Positions 17,038 through 25,979 of a stretch of 64,000 nucleotides of DNA are shown piece after piece. The position numbers and the translations under genes are program-made. The stretch covers positions 29,285 through 93,284 of the forward strand of contig JAUYBL010000034.1 of the NCBI GenBank assembly GCA_030693065.1, in the 5' to 3' direction. The stretch comes from Methylococcaceae bacterium (lineage in GTDB: Bacteria > Pseudomonadota > Gammaproteobacteria > Methylococcales > Methylomonadaceae). Position 1 is the first letter of the stretch, and the number at the start of each line of letters is the position of its first letter. A model generated the notes under the pieces. That model saw nothing but the letters and a program-made list of their open reading frames with translations, did no database searches and was not told the DNA's origin.

Positions 17038-17775
17038 ATGAGTAAATCGGACCAAAAATTAAATACACGACTTGAACACTTCATCGCTGAACAGGGCGTG
17101 ATCATTACACTCGTCCCTCGAAGTGTCCAACTCCATTTCGAAGAAGCTATTGACGCATCTCTGACCCGCACACTCAGTATGCGTCTTGATCTCGATCCGG
17201 AAGAAGATGTTCAACTACCTGATGGTCGGTCACTGAAAATGCTTAGTTGGACAATGACTTTGATTGAGGGATCAATATACAATGAGTTAGCAACAAAAGA
17301 AGGTGCTATCGGTCTTGTTTTTCATTTGAAGGAGTCTGCCGAAGTCATTGATGGTTACTCCCCGGAATCGTTTCATGTCGGCAGCGCACTTAAACCAGAA
17401 AAATTCTCAACACTAATTGAAGCCATCCAAAATGGTCGTCTTCCAGATCAAATTCAAATTACAGTTCGCGGGTTGAAATACGGTTGGTGCCCTGACGGAT
17501 CATTAAAGGTATGGGACATAAAGACAAATCCCGACGCATTTCTGATCAACATGCAATTCAATATACCCTTGATCATAACCGGTGAAAGATTTTCGGATTC
17601 AAACGATAAATCTTTATATGACGATAGATTTCCAGCGACTAGCGGTGATATTCGAGCTTTGGAACAAAAGCTAACTGAAAGTTTTACTGAGTTACACCAC
17701 GAAGCCCAAAAGCGATGGATAGGTTTAGTCTGCCTGTTATTGGTAGTAATTGTTATGCTTTTTTTTCGTAGCTAA
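17038..17775 (+). CDS. Unrecognised tail-anchored protein in accessory islet
   Basis: A 245-residue protein I cannot assign to a family. Residues 1-220 look soluble and mixed alpha/beta, with VPRSVQLHFEEAIDASL, QIQITVRGLKYGW and FLINMQFNIPLII. A single C-terminal membrane helix (WIGLVCLLLVVIVMLFF) ends the protein, so the bulk would face the cytoplasm from the inner membrane. ATG at 17038 has TTAGG upstream and is preferred over an earlier in-frame start at 17002 lying in the repeat-rich leader. Its neighbour is an AbiU2-like HEPN protein, and palindromes lie on both sides. A linked defence or stress role is possible but unproven. Confidence 0.6.
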   Translation: MSKSDQKLNTRLEHFIAEQGVIITLVPRSVQLHFEEAIDASLTRTLSMRLDLDPEEDVQLPDGRSLKMLSWTMTLIEGSIYNELATKEGAIGLVFHLKESAEVIDGYSPESFHVGSALKPEKFSTLIEAIQNGRLPDQIQITVRGLKYGWCPDGSLKVWDIKTNPDAFLINMQFNIPLIITGERFSDSNDKSLYDDRFPATSGDIRALEQKLTESFTELHHEAQKRWIGLVCLLLVVIVMLFFRS

Positions 17776-17791
17776 CCATGGCGGAAGTGCC

Positions 17792-17876
17792 GTAGGTTGG
17801 GTAGAGGCGGTAGCCGAAACCCAACGCATCGGAGCAGCCATCTATGTTGGGTTTCGCGCTGCTCTACCCAACCTAC
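17792..17876. repeat. RAYT-type REP palindrome
   Basis: The arm gtaggttgggtagag and its inverse ctctacccaacctac enclose an inner gaaacccaacgc / gttgggtttcgc pair, a typical bacterial interspersed REP pair. Such elements are mobilised by REP-associated tyrosine transposases; a decayed one lies at 51.7-51.9 kb. Confidence 0.85.
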
Positions 17877-17979
17877 CCAAGCCTAGCACCTTGAGGATTA
17901 CCTTCAATCCAAACAACATCCCGACTCAATACCAATCATACAAATTTCATAAACGGATGCGCTAACGTAAACTGTTTAA

Positions 17980-19710
17980 ATGAAACCATTCTCCCGCCAT
18001 TTAACCGCTACCACGCTCATTTGCCTGTGTTTAACAACACCGGCTGCGCTTGCCAAGGTGGATGTTACCGGGCTTGAGACTGCAGAAAAAGACAATGTGT
18101 TACTGACGCTAGCGTTGGCAAAAGAACCTTGCGACGCGCCAGAGTGGAAAATACGCGGTTTGTTTGCAGGTGCCGATCAGGAGATTGATCAGGCCTTACG
18201 CGCATTAGGTTATTACCATGCTGCCAGCAAAAACGCATTACGCTTTAATAAGGACTGCTGGCAGGCAGACTTTGCCGTTATCCCCGGTCCGCAAGTTACC
18301 GTCACAGATATTGACATCACCATTAGCGGTGACGCCGACCATGATGCCGAGTTTGCAAAGCTGCGCAATAAACTGATAACGGCTACCGGCAAACCGCTTC
18401 GCCACGACGCTTACGAAAAGATGAAAAGCCAGCTGCAATCGTTGGCGATGGCGCGCGGTTATTTGGATGCCGAGTTTTCAGAAAAGCAGTTGTTAATCGA
18501 TAAAGCCAACAATACCGCCCGCATTACCTTGGTGTTTGCGACCGGCAAGCGCATGTTTTTCGGCGCGATTACTATTGATCAGGATATTTTACAGCCGGAG
18601 TTTGTAAACAAATTCGTCTCGGTAAAAAGCCAGGACTTTTATTCCAGTGAAGAGTTGGGCAATACCTATAATGCCCTGTCAAAAAGCGGCTATTTCGAGC
18701 AAGTGGACATCCGCCCGGATACTGACAACACTCGCGATCAGCAGGTGCCGATCACCATTAAGCTGCGCCCTAAAAAAACGCATCATTACAGTGTCGGCAT
18801 CGGCTATGACACCGACATCGGGCCGTTGCTGAGCGGCTCTTATACCAATCGTCGATTGAACGATCGCGGCCATTATCTTACGTCTAATATTGACCTTGCC
18901 CCGGTGCTATCGACCGCCGATGTTGAATACAGCGTACCGTTAGCCAATCCGACCAGTGATGTTTTCAGCTTGGGTGCAGGCTTAAAACGTGAAGATAACG
19001 ACAGCTATAAATCTAAAACGGCCAAGCTGTCGGCGCGAGCAAAGCATGCTTTCGTCAATGGCTGGAAGCAGACGCTTTTTATTGATTACAGTTATGAAGA
19101 TTTTGATACCGGCACACGGGCAGGCGAAACTTTACTGCTGGTGCCCGGCGGCAGTTGGCTGCGTTCTGAATCAGATAATCCATTGCGCCCAACTAAAGGT
19201 TACCGGCTGGAATTTAATGTCGCGGGCAGTGTTAAAAATCCCATCTCGGATGTCAATTTTGCGCAGGGGGCAGTATCTGCAACCTGGTCACAGCCGCTAC
19301 CTTGGAGCGGCCGGTTTATTGGTCGCACCGAACTTGGCGCAACACTGGTTGATAATTTTGACAAGCTCTCGACCAGCTATCGATTTTTTGCCGGTGGCAT
19401 GAATAGCATCCGTGGTTATGCCTATAAAGAACTTGGCCCCAGAGATAGTGCCGGTAACGTTGAAGGCGGCCAGTTTTTAAGCGTGGTCAGCGCCGAATAT
19501 GAACAAGCCATCCTCGACAATTGGGGCGTCGCGGCGTTTCTGGACGCAGGCAATGCCTACAATCTTGACAGTATCAATATCAAAAGCGGGGCAGGCTTAG
19601 GTGTTAGATGGTATTCGCCATTTGGTCCGGTACGGTTAGATTTTGCTCTGCCGTTAAACGATGCCGATTCTTCATTTCAAATTCATTTTGCCGCAGGCGC
19701 GAGGATATGA
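17980..19710 (+). CDS. tamA: TamA, Omp85-family outer-membrane assembly factor
   Basis: A 576-residue outer-membrane protein. A signal peptide (to about residue 25, TPAALA) is followed by POTRA repeats (roughly 30-270) and a 16-strand Omp85 barrel. The barrel includes the conserved lid-loop motif SIRGYAYKELGP and ends FQIHFAAGARI. Length and order match TamA (E. coli 577 residues). With TamB it forms the translocation and assembly module used in autotransporter insertion and phospholipid transport to the outer membrane. The stop overlaps the tamB start (ATGA), so the pair is translationally coupled. A REP palindrome lies upstream. Confidence 0.94.
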   Translation: MKPFSRHLTATTLICLCLTTPAALAKVDVTGLETAEKDNVLLTLALAKEPCDAPEWKIRGLFAGADQEIDQALRALGYYHAASKNALRFNKDCWQADFAVIPGPQVTVTDIDITISGDADHDAEFAKLRNKLITATGKPLRHDAYEKMKSQLQSLAMARGYLDAEFSEKQLLIDKANNTARITLVFATGKRMFFGAITIDQDILQPEFVNKFVSVKSQDFYSSEELGNTYNALSKSGYFEQVDIRPDTDNTRDQQVPITIKLRPKKTHHYSVGIGYDTDIGPLLSGSYTNRRLNDRGHYLTSNIDLAPVLSTADVEYSVPLANPTSDVFSLGAGLKREDNDSYKSKTAKLSARAKHAFVNGWKQTLFIDYSYEDFDTGTRAGETLLLVPGGSWLRSESDNPLRPTKGYRLEFNVAGSVKNPISDVNFAQGAVSATWSQPLPWSGRFIGRTELGATLVDNFDKLSTSYRFFAGGMNSIRGYAYKELGPRDSAGNVEGGQFLSVVSAEYEQAILDNWGVAAFLDAGNAYNLDSINIKSGAGLGVRWYSPFGPVRLDFALPLNDADSSFQIHFAAGARI

Positions 19711-22700
19711 AGAAAAAAATCGCGCTGCTTAGCTTGTTAATGCTGCTGTTGATTCCGGCTGGCTTGTTCGGACTATTAAATAGTGAATCCGGCAGCCGTT
19801 GGCTGTTACAACAAGTGTTTGCACGTTTACCCGCTGATACATCGGTTAAAGCTATTGAAGGCCGACTGCTTGAGCGGCTTGAATTAGCCGACCTGACCTA
19901 CAAAACCGATACGGAAACTGTCAGCATCAATAAGCTGGTAATAGCTTGGCAGCCCGCGTCGATATTCTCCCGCAAGCTAAAAATTGTAGAGCTGACTATC
20001 GATGGTTTAACGGTCAACATTACTGCCAATACCCCCCCCGCTGAAGCCAGCGGGTTTGATGTCAATGCCGACTTGCTACTGCCGGTCGACATTGTGCTTG
20101 AAAATCTATTGTTTACGAATGCCAGCATCCAATTAGGTGAGCAGGTACACACACTGCAAAAACTGCAATTATCTGGCTTTACCGAACACGGCCGGCTTAA
20201 TGTCGTTTCGCTGGCCGTCAATGCTCAGCCGCTGGTGGCTACGATCAAAGGTGAAGTGAAATTAGGTAACGGCTTTCCTTTTAACATAACTGCTGACTGG
20301 CAATTTAACAGTGAAGAGGTTGGTTTGCTGCAAGCGATCACATCAGTTAAAGGCGATTTGCGGCAACTGGCTTTCGATAATCGGGTGTCGTCGCCGTTCA
20401 AATTAAAATTAACAGGCGATCTGGCAGATTTACATACGTCGCCACGCATCAACGCACATGGCGATTGGCAGAACTTTAACTGGCCGCTTGCCGGTAATAC
20501 GCCGCAAGTCAGTAGCCCTCAAGGTGATTTTGAGTTGACCGGCTTGCTTAGCGCATATCAAGTTAAGCTCAATGCCCAATTATCCCGGCCATCGCTACCC
20601 AAAGCGCAATTAACCTTTAGCGGCAACGGCAGCACCGAGGCTATCGCGATTGATAAATTGGAGCTCAAATCCAGTGCAGGCGTATTTCAGTTGGGCGGCG
20701 CTGTGTCCTGGCAAGAGGCGATATTGTTTGATCTAAAAGCCTCCGCAGAGAATTTTAATCCGGCTATTTTATTGCCGGAACTTCCCGGCAGCTTAAGTTT
20801 TAGCGCGCTTGTTAAAGGCAAACTGGCAGGCGAGTCATTACAAGTTAACGCCGACATTAATCAATTAAAGGGACGCTTGCGTGGTCAGCCGGTCAGTGCC
20901 AACGGCAAGCTGGCATTGGCTAATGAACAGCTTAGCGTCGATGCGCTACGGGTAATTGTTGGACGCAATAAGCTTAATATTGATGGCACATTGGGGCAGG
21001 AACAAGCTCGTCTTAATGCCAGCATCGACGCGCCAGCCTTGGATGCGTTATGGCCGGGATTGGCTGGCCAGCTAAAAGGCGAAGGGCAATTACAAGGTGC
21101 CTGGCTTAATCCGGCAGTAACATTTCAGGGGACCGGTAAGCGCTTGCGTTTTAAGGAACACAGTGTCGAACTATTGACTGTTAACGTTGCTTATCACCCC
21201 GAAACAAATAAAGCATCGCAACTTAAGCTATCCGCAAGCAATGTTAAAAGCGGCACTAACCAACTTAATAAATTGCAGATTGATGGCCTAGGCAGCCCTG
21301 CGCAACATCGCTTTACTATCGACCTAAGTTCTAATTATGGTGAATTATCAAGCGCGTTGACTGGGCGCCTGAAGGGCAATAGCTGGGAGGGAGATTTTTC
21401 CAAACTGGATTTGCAGTCCAACGATGCAGGCCGCTGGCAGCTTAGCAATAATCTAATAGTCCGCATGGTGCAAAGCGCCAAAGGCATTGATGCCAAGTTG
21501 GCGCAAACTTGTTTGCACCAGCAAGCCGCTATGTTGTGCCTGCAAGGGAGTTATTTATCTAACAGCGACCTGCAATTGCAACTTAAAGCCAACGACTTAC
21601 CGCTTAGCTTACTGCAAACCTATGCGCCCGAAGGGATGCAAGTCACCGGCATTATCAATGCTGATGCCGACATCCAGCAGCAAAAAGGCTTGCTCACCGG
21701 CAATTACCGGCTTGACTTGCCAGCGACTCGCATTGCGTTTGCTGCTGATAAACAACCGACAACTATCCATCTGGGCGCTTCTTCTTTATCCGGCACACTA
21801 CAAGGCACAAAACTATCAGCGGATATTAATCTCGCATTAGCGGCACAAGATTATTTACGCGGCCAGCTGCAAGTAGATACCGGCAACACCCAGGCACTAT
21901 CGGGCCAAGTCAAAGCCTCCATTGTTGACTTAAGTTTATTAAATTCGTTTTTGCCGCAATTAACGGGGCTTAAAGGCAAGTTTAACGCCGATTTGGTGCT
22001 ACTCGGCACAACGGCATCCCCTGCTGCTAGTGGCGCAATTACTTTTACGCAAGGCGCAGCGGACTTAAACGGCTTAGGCCTTGAACTGCGTGACATTAAC
22101 CTGCAAGCGCGAGCGGTCGGAAATCTTACCGAAGAAATCCAAATCACCGGTTCGGCTAAATCGGGGCAAGGCATCGTTAACCTAAGTGGTTTTGCCAAAT
22201 TACCGGGCACTGTCGAGTTGCTGCTGACAGGTAAGGATTTTGAAGTCGCCAAATTGCCGGAGGCGCAAATTGCGGTATCGCCCGAGTTAAAACTGTTATT
22301 TGCAGATAACCGCGGCAAAGTCACCGGCATTATCAAAGTGCCCAAAGCAATTATGGTAATCCAGCAATTGCCGGAACAAGCGGTTACCGTAAGCAGCGAC
22401 GAGATCATCATCGGTGCCGAAAAAACCATTGAAAACACCACTACAGCACCCAGCATTGATGCCGATATAGAAGTTGAGCTAGGCAAGCAAGTGAGCTTTA
22501 CAGGACAAGGGCTAAAGACCAACCTATCCGGCAAATTAAAGATTATAAAAACGGCAGAAAAAATAGCCATGTATGGCAATGTCGATATGGATAAAGGCCA
22601 TTACACAAGTTACGGACAAGATCTTACTGTGCGCAAAGGTCGTTTTGTATTTAATGGCCCGGCCGATCAACCTTGGCTGGATGTAGAAGCTATTCGGGTG

Positions 22701-23147
22701 TCAAAAAGCAAGACCGTGACGGCCATTCTTAGCGTCACCGGTCCGTTAAAATCGCCCAAGACGCGTTTATCTTCAGAACCCGCATTACCGGAAACTGACG
22801 TACTTGCTTATTTAGTGACCGGCAATCCGCTAAACCAAGCCAGCAAATCCGAAAGCAATATGATTGCCAGCGCCGCGGTGTCGTTGGGAGCGGGCCGAGT
22901 CTCTTGGCTTGCCGACAAACTAGGCATTGATAATTTGGAAGTTAAAGAAGGCAAAACCCTGGAAGATACCTTGGTGGCGGTTGGTCAATATCTGACGCCG
23001 GATTTTTATGTCGGCACCAAAGTAGGCTTATTTAACAAGCAAGCGGTCTTAGTTCTTAAACATAAATTGACCAACAGCATAAATGTGGAAACCGAGACCG
23101 GCACATCGCAACGAATAAAACTAAACTATGAGTTTGAACGTGACTAA
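19707..23147 (+). CDS. tamB: TamB, periplasm-spanning beta-groove protein
   Basis: A 1146-residue inner-membrane-anchored protein starting MKKKIALLSLLMLLLIPAGL, a signal anchor. The start at 19707 was chosen for its ATGA overlap with tamA and the anchor it creates. The body is a long run of beta-rich AsmA-like repeats. The C-terminal DUF490/TamB domain (about 820-1146) includes GHYTSYGQDLTVRKGRFVF and ends KLNYEFERD, as expected for docking to TamA. TamB forms a hydrophobic groove between the two membranes. Slightly shorter than E. coli TamB (1259). Confidence 0.93.
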   Translation: MKKKIALLSLLMLLLIPAGLFGLLNSESGSRWLLQQVFARLPADTSVKAIEGRLLERLELADLTYKTDTETVSINKLVIAWQPASIFSRKLKIVELTIDGLTVNITANTPPAEASGFDVNADLLLPVDIVLENLLFTNASIQLGEQVHTLQKLQLSGFTEHGRLNVVSLAVNAQPLVATIKGEVKLGNGFPFNITADWQFNSEEVGLLQAITSVKGDLRQLAFDNRVSSPFKLKLTGDLADLHTSPRINAHGDWQNFNWPLAGNTPQVSSPQGDFELTGLLSAYQVKLNAQLSRPSLPKAQLTFSGNGSTEAIAIDKLELKSSAGVFQLGGAVSWQEAILFDLKASAENFNPAILLPELPGSLSFSALVKGKLAGESLQVNADINQLKGRLRGQPVSANGKLALANEQLSVDALRVIVGRNKLNIDGTLGQEQARLNASIDAPALDALWPGLAGQLKGEGQLQGAWLNPAVTFQGTGKRLRFKEHSVELLTVNVAYHPETNKASQLKLSASNVKSGTNQLNKLQIDGLGSPAQHRFTIDLSSNYGELSSALTGRLKGNSWEGDFSKLDLQSNDAGRWQLSNNLIVRMVQSAKGIDAKLAQTCLHQQAAMLCLQGSYLSNSDLQLQLKANDLPLSLLQTYAPEGMQVTGIINADADIQQQKGLLTGNYRLDLPATRIAFAADKQPTTIHLGASSLSGTLQGTKLSADINLALAAQDYLRGQLQVDTGNTQALSGQVKASIVDLSLLNSFLPQLTGLKGKFNADLVLLGTTASPAASGAITFTQGAADLNGLGLELRDINLQARAVGNLTEEIQITGSAKSGQGIVNLSGFAKLPGTVELLLTGKDFEVAKLPEAQIAVSPELKLLFADNRGKVTGIIKVPKAIMVIQQLPEQAVTVSSDEIIIGAEKTIENTTTAPSIDADIEVELGKQVSFTGQGLKTNLSGKLKIIKTAEKIAMYGNVDMDKGHYTSYGQDLTVRKGRFVFNGPADQPWLDVEAIRVSKSKTVTAILSVTGPLKSPKTRLSSEPALPETDVLAYLVTGNPLNQASKSESNMIASAAVSLGAGRVSWLADKLGIDNLEVKEGKTLEDTLVAVGQYLTPDFYVGTKVGLFNKQAVLVLKHKLTNSINVETETGTSQRIKLNYEFERD

Positions 23148-23168
23148 CTAACCCAAACACCCATCACC

Positions 23169-25979
23169 ATGGCCGAATCCTACCAACTACCTCCCATCCG
23201 ACTAGGCGCGCCTGGCGAGGACATTTCTATCAAAGATTTGGCGGCCATTCAGCAGCGCTTCAAAAAAATGCATCACTTGCGCCTGACCCGCGCTCAAGAT
23301 TTTCTGCAACCTCGGCAACGCGTGTTTCTGGAATTATTACCTCTGATTTTTCATCACAACAACCCACTGTTACCGGGCTTTGTATCGTCAACAACCCCAG
23401 CGGGAATTGTTGATTATCGACCGGACAGCCAAGTCATTAAATCGGCTAAACAATTTTCCAAAAGCTTTAGTGTCACCCGGCAAGCATCTGAGCAACCGTG
23501 CATCGATGCGCTGTTTTTAATGGGCAGTGTCGGCAGCATTGCCTTCTCTAAAATCAGCGACATGGACATTTGGTTGTGTCATCGAGCCGATTTAGCAAAA
23601 TCTGATCTTACCGAATTACAAAAAAAAGCCAGTGCTGTCGAACACTGGGCGGCAACACTGGATTTGGAAGTACATTTTTTTCTGATGGATTGCGACAAAT
23701 TTCGCCAAGGTGAAGACACACCCATATCGGCAGAAAGCAGCGGCCATACGCAGCATTATTTGTTGCTGGAGGAGTTCTACCGAACCGCCATTCATATCGC
23801 CGGAAAAACCCCTATTTGGTGGCTGGTGCCGCCGCGTCAGGAACTAAATTACAGTCAATACGTCAGTCACCTGATTAATAATCGCTTTGTTTATGAGCAT
23901 GAAGTGATTGATTTTGGCGGCCTTGATGCCGTTCCGGCTGAAGAATTTACCAGCGCGACACTATGGCATCTTTATAAAGCCTTGCATGCACCGCACAAAT
24001 CTTTGTTAAAACTACTGCTGATGGAATGCTATGCCAGCGAATATCCAAACACACAGTGGCTTTGCCAAACAATTAAACATGCCGTCTATGAGGGCTCTTA
24101 TCTCACTAGCGATCTTGACCCATACCTGCTGATTTATCAAAAGGTGGAACAATACCTTCAGCAACATCAAAGCAAGCGTCGTCTGGATTTAGCCAGGCAG
24201 TGTTTTTACCTGAAAATAATGGGCTCTTCCGACAGCACGATGGATGCGTTAAACCGGACCTATCGTCAGCGTTATATGCAATCGGTCGCCGATCGTTATC
24301 ACTGGCCGATAACAACTCTTGCCGCCGCCAAACAACAAAATCATTGGGACATCAGTAAAGCCAGTGCCGAGCACGCGGTGATATTGCAAGCAGTAACGCA
24401 CTGTTATCGCATGATCACGGGCTTTGCTCGTGAGCATGCCTTGGCACAGCAAGCACACAACAACGATTTAAGGTTGATCGGCAGAAAGTTGAATGCCTTC
24501 TTGGAAAAGAAGCCGGGCAAAATCGAAATTCTTACCACGCGCCATCAAATCGACATCGTCGCGCGTGAATTATCGTTGGTAGACAGCCGCCTGAGTGATG
24601 ATCATGAAGGCTGGAGCCTTTACCTTGGCAATGTAAACATGAATACTGCCGGTACAGCTGAACCGCTACAAAAAGGCCGGACATTGATTGAATTGCTGTG
24701 TTGGGCGGTGGTGAATGGTCTTTATCATAAGCATTTAAAGCTCTACTTTAGTGCGCATATCTTGAAGATGACTGGTGAACAATTGCATACAACGCTGTCC
24801 CAACTTGAGCAATTTTTAAGCTCACATTTTGACAGCGATGCGCCGCTGGATATTTACCAAACCGCTAATAAGCCGTCGCATTCTTTGCTATTGATCAACC
24901 TCGGACAACCCGATACCGATATTCGAGAAGATGGCCGACTCATGATGAGCGCCCGCTCCGATGCATTTAGTTATGGCATGAATCGGCAGTGTTTTGTTCA
25001 GACCACCGAATGCGTGTCACTGACCAGCTGGGGCGAAATCAATACCAGTCAACATGTAGGCTTAGCGGGGCTTTTTGACGTGTTAACAAGCATTATTAAT
25101 AACCGCCCTGCCCAAACGCCGGGAACGGCCATCAGTGTGCTTTGCGATACGCCGACACGCGGTAAAAGTATCGTGTTGCGCATTGAAGACGTTTATAAAA
25201 CGTTGCTAAGACTATTTTCCAATGGCGACAACAATCGCTATTTCTTATCTGGCGGTCATGGCTTTTATGCCTTTCTAAAAACCGACAACATCCTGAATTA
25301 CGATTATTTACCCGATGAAGACGCTTTATTAAAAGCCCTTGCCAGTCCACAGAAACAATTCCGGCCCAGCCATTTTGATCAATCCATTTTGGCGAATACA
25401 CCGATTCCGCTGCTTTATACGTTTAATAATGCCCAGATAATTCAGCTGTTTTATTATCAAAATAATGCCGATGTCAGCATTTATATTATTGATGAGCGAG
25501 GCTCTTTGTATGTGCAGCACCATGCCAATACCTTTACCGACCGGCTGTTAAGCCACTATGCGACTTTTTTGGATAATGTCCTTAACCGCAACTTTTTTGA
25601 ATCTGATGTTGCTATCGCCTTTTACCAATTACACAAAAATTCTGCGGGCGTCTGGTCATGTAACCGGGTCAACGTCAGTACGCCAGACAGCACAAAAGCG
25701 CTTAATTTGCGCATCAGCGGTGAAACCACGCCTAAAGGCATCGTCTACACGGTGTATTGCAATGAACAGGAGTTTTCATCTTTAGATCATGGTCCGCAGG
25801 TATTTTTTGCAGCGTACCAATATGTGCTTAGTTTTCGGCGCAGCAAACAAAATTATCCGGTGCATATCAGTGATATTGAGCTGCCGTTATCTGCGCTTCG
25901 GGTTGATAGTCCTGAACAGCAGCAGACTATTCATTACTTAAATTACAAGCAAAAAATTGAAGATAAATTTAATAGCTGA
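23169..25979 (+). CDS. cyaA: Class I adenylate cyclase
   Basis: A 936-residue cytoplasmic enzyme making cAMP from ATP. It matches the gammaproteobacterial class I family throughout: the N-terminal catalytic part contains DALFLMGSVGSIAFSKISD, DMDIWLCHR and LDLEVHFFLMD (metal-binding acidic residues), and PIWWLVPP follows. The regulatory C-terminal part is long, about 90 residues more than E. coli CyaA. It follows tamB by 21 bases and may be cotranscribed. Its 3' end overlaps the last 11 bases of the convergent c-di-GMP gene. Confidence 0.94.
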   Translation: MAESYQLPPIRLGAPGEDISIKDLAAIQQRFKKMHHLRLTRAQDFLQPRQRVFLELLPLIFHHNNPLLPGFVSSTTPAGIVDYRPDSQVIKSAKQFSKSFSVTRQASEQPCIDALFLMGSVGSIAFSKISDMDIWLCHRADLAKSDLTELQKKASAVEHWAATLDLEVHFFLMDCDKFRQGEDTPISAESSGHTQHYLLLEEFYRTAIHIAGKTPIWWLVPPRQELNYSQYVSHLINNRFVYEHEVIDFGGLDAVPAEEFTSATLWHLYKALHAPHKSLLKLLLMECYASEYPNTQWLCQTIKHAVYEGSYLTSDLDPYLLIYQKVEQYLQQHQSKRRLDLARQCFYLKIMGSSDSTMDALNRTYRQRYMQSVADRYHWPITTLAAAKQQNHWDISKASAEHAVILQAVTHCYRMITGFAREHALAQQAHNNDLRLIGRKLNAFLEKKPGKIEILTTRHQIDIVARELSLVDSRLSDDHEGWSLYLGNVNMNTAGTAEPLQKGRTLIELLCWAVVNGLYHKHLKLYFSAHILKMTGEQLHTTLSQLEQFLSSHFDSDAPLDIYQTANKPSHSLLLINLGQPDTDIREDGRLMMSARSDAFSYGMNRQCFVQTTECVSLTSWGEINTSQHVGLAGLFDVLTSIINNRPAQTPGTAISVLCDTPTRGKSIVLRIEDVYKTLLRLFSNGDNNRYFLSGGHGFYAFLKTDNILNYDYLPDEDALLKALASPQKQFRPSHFDQSILANTPIPLLYTFNNAQIIQLFYYQNNADVSIYIIDERGSLYVQHHANTFTDRLLSHYATFLDNVLNRNFFESDVAIAFYQLHKNSAGVWSCNRVNVSTPDSTKALNLRISGETTPKGIVYTVYCNEQEFSSLDHGPQVFFAAYQYVLSFRRSKQNYPVHISDIELPLSALRVDSPEQQQTIHYLNYKQKIEDKFNS

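Noticed and set aside
21851..22579. 242-codon open frame on the minus strand opposite tamB
   Set aside because: Ser/Pro/Leu-rich shadow of the tamB coding strand, with no recognisable domain.
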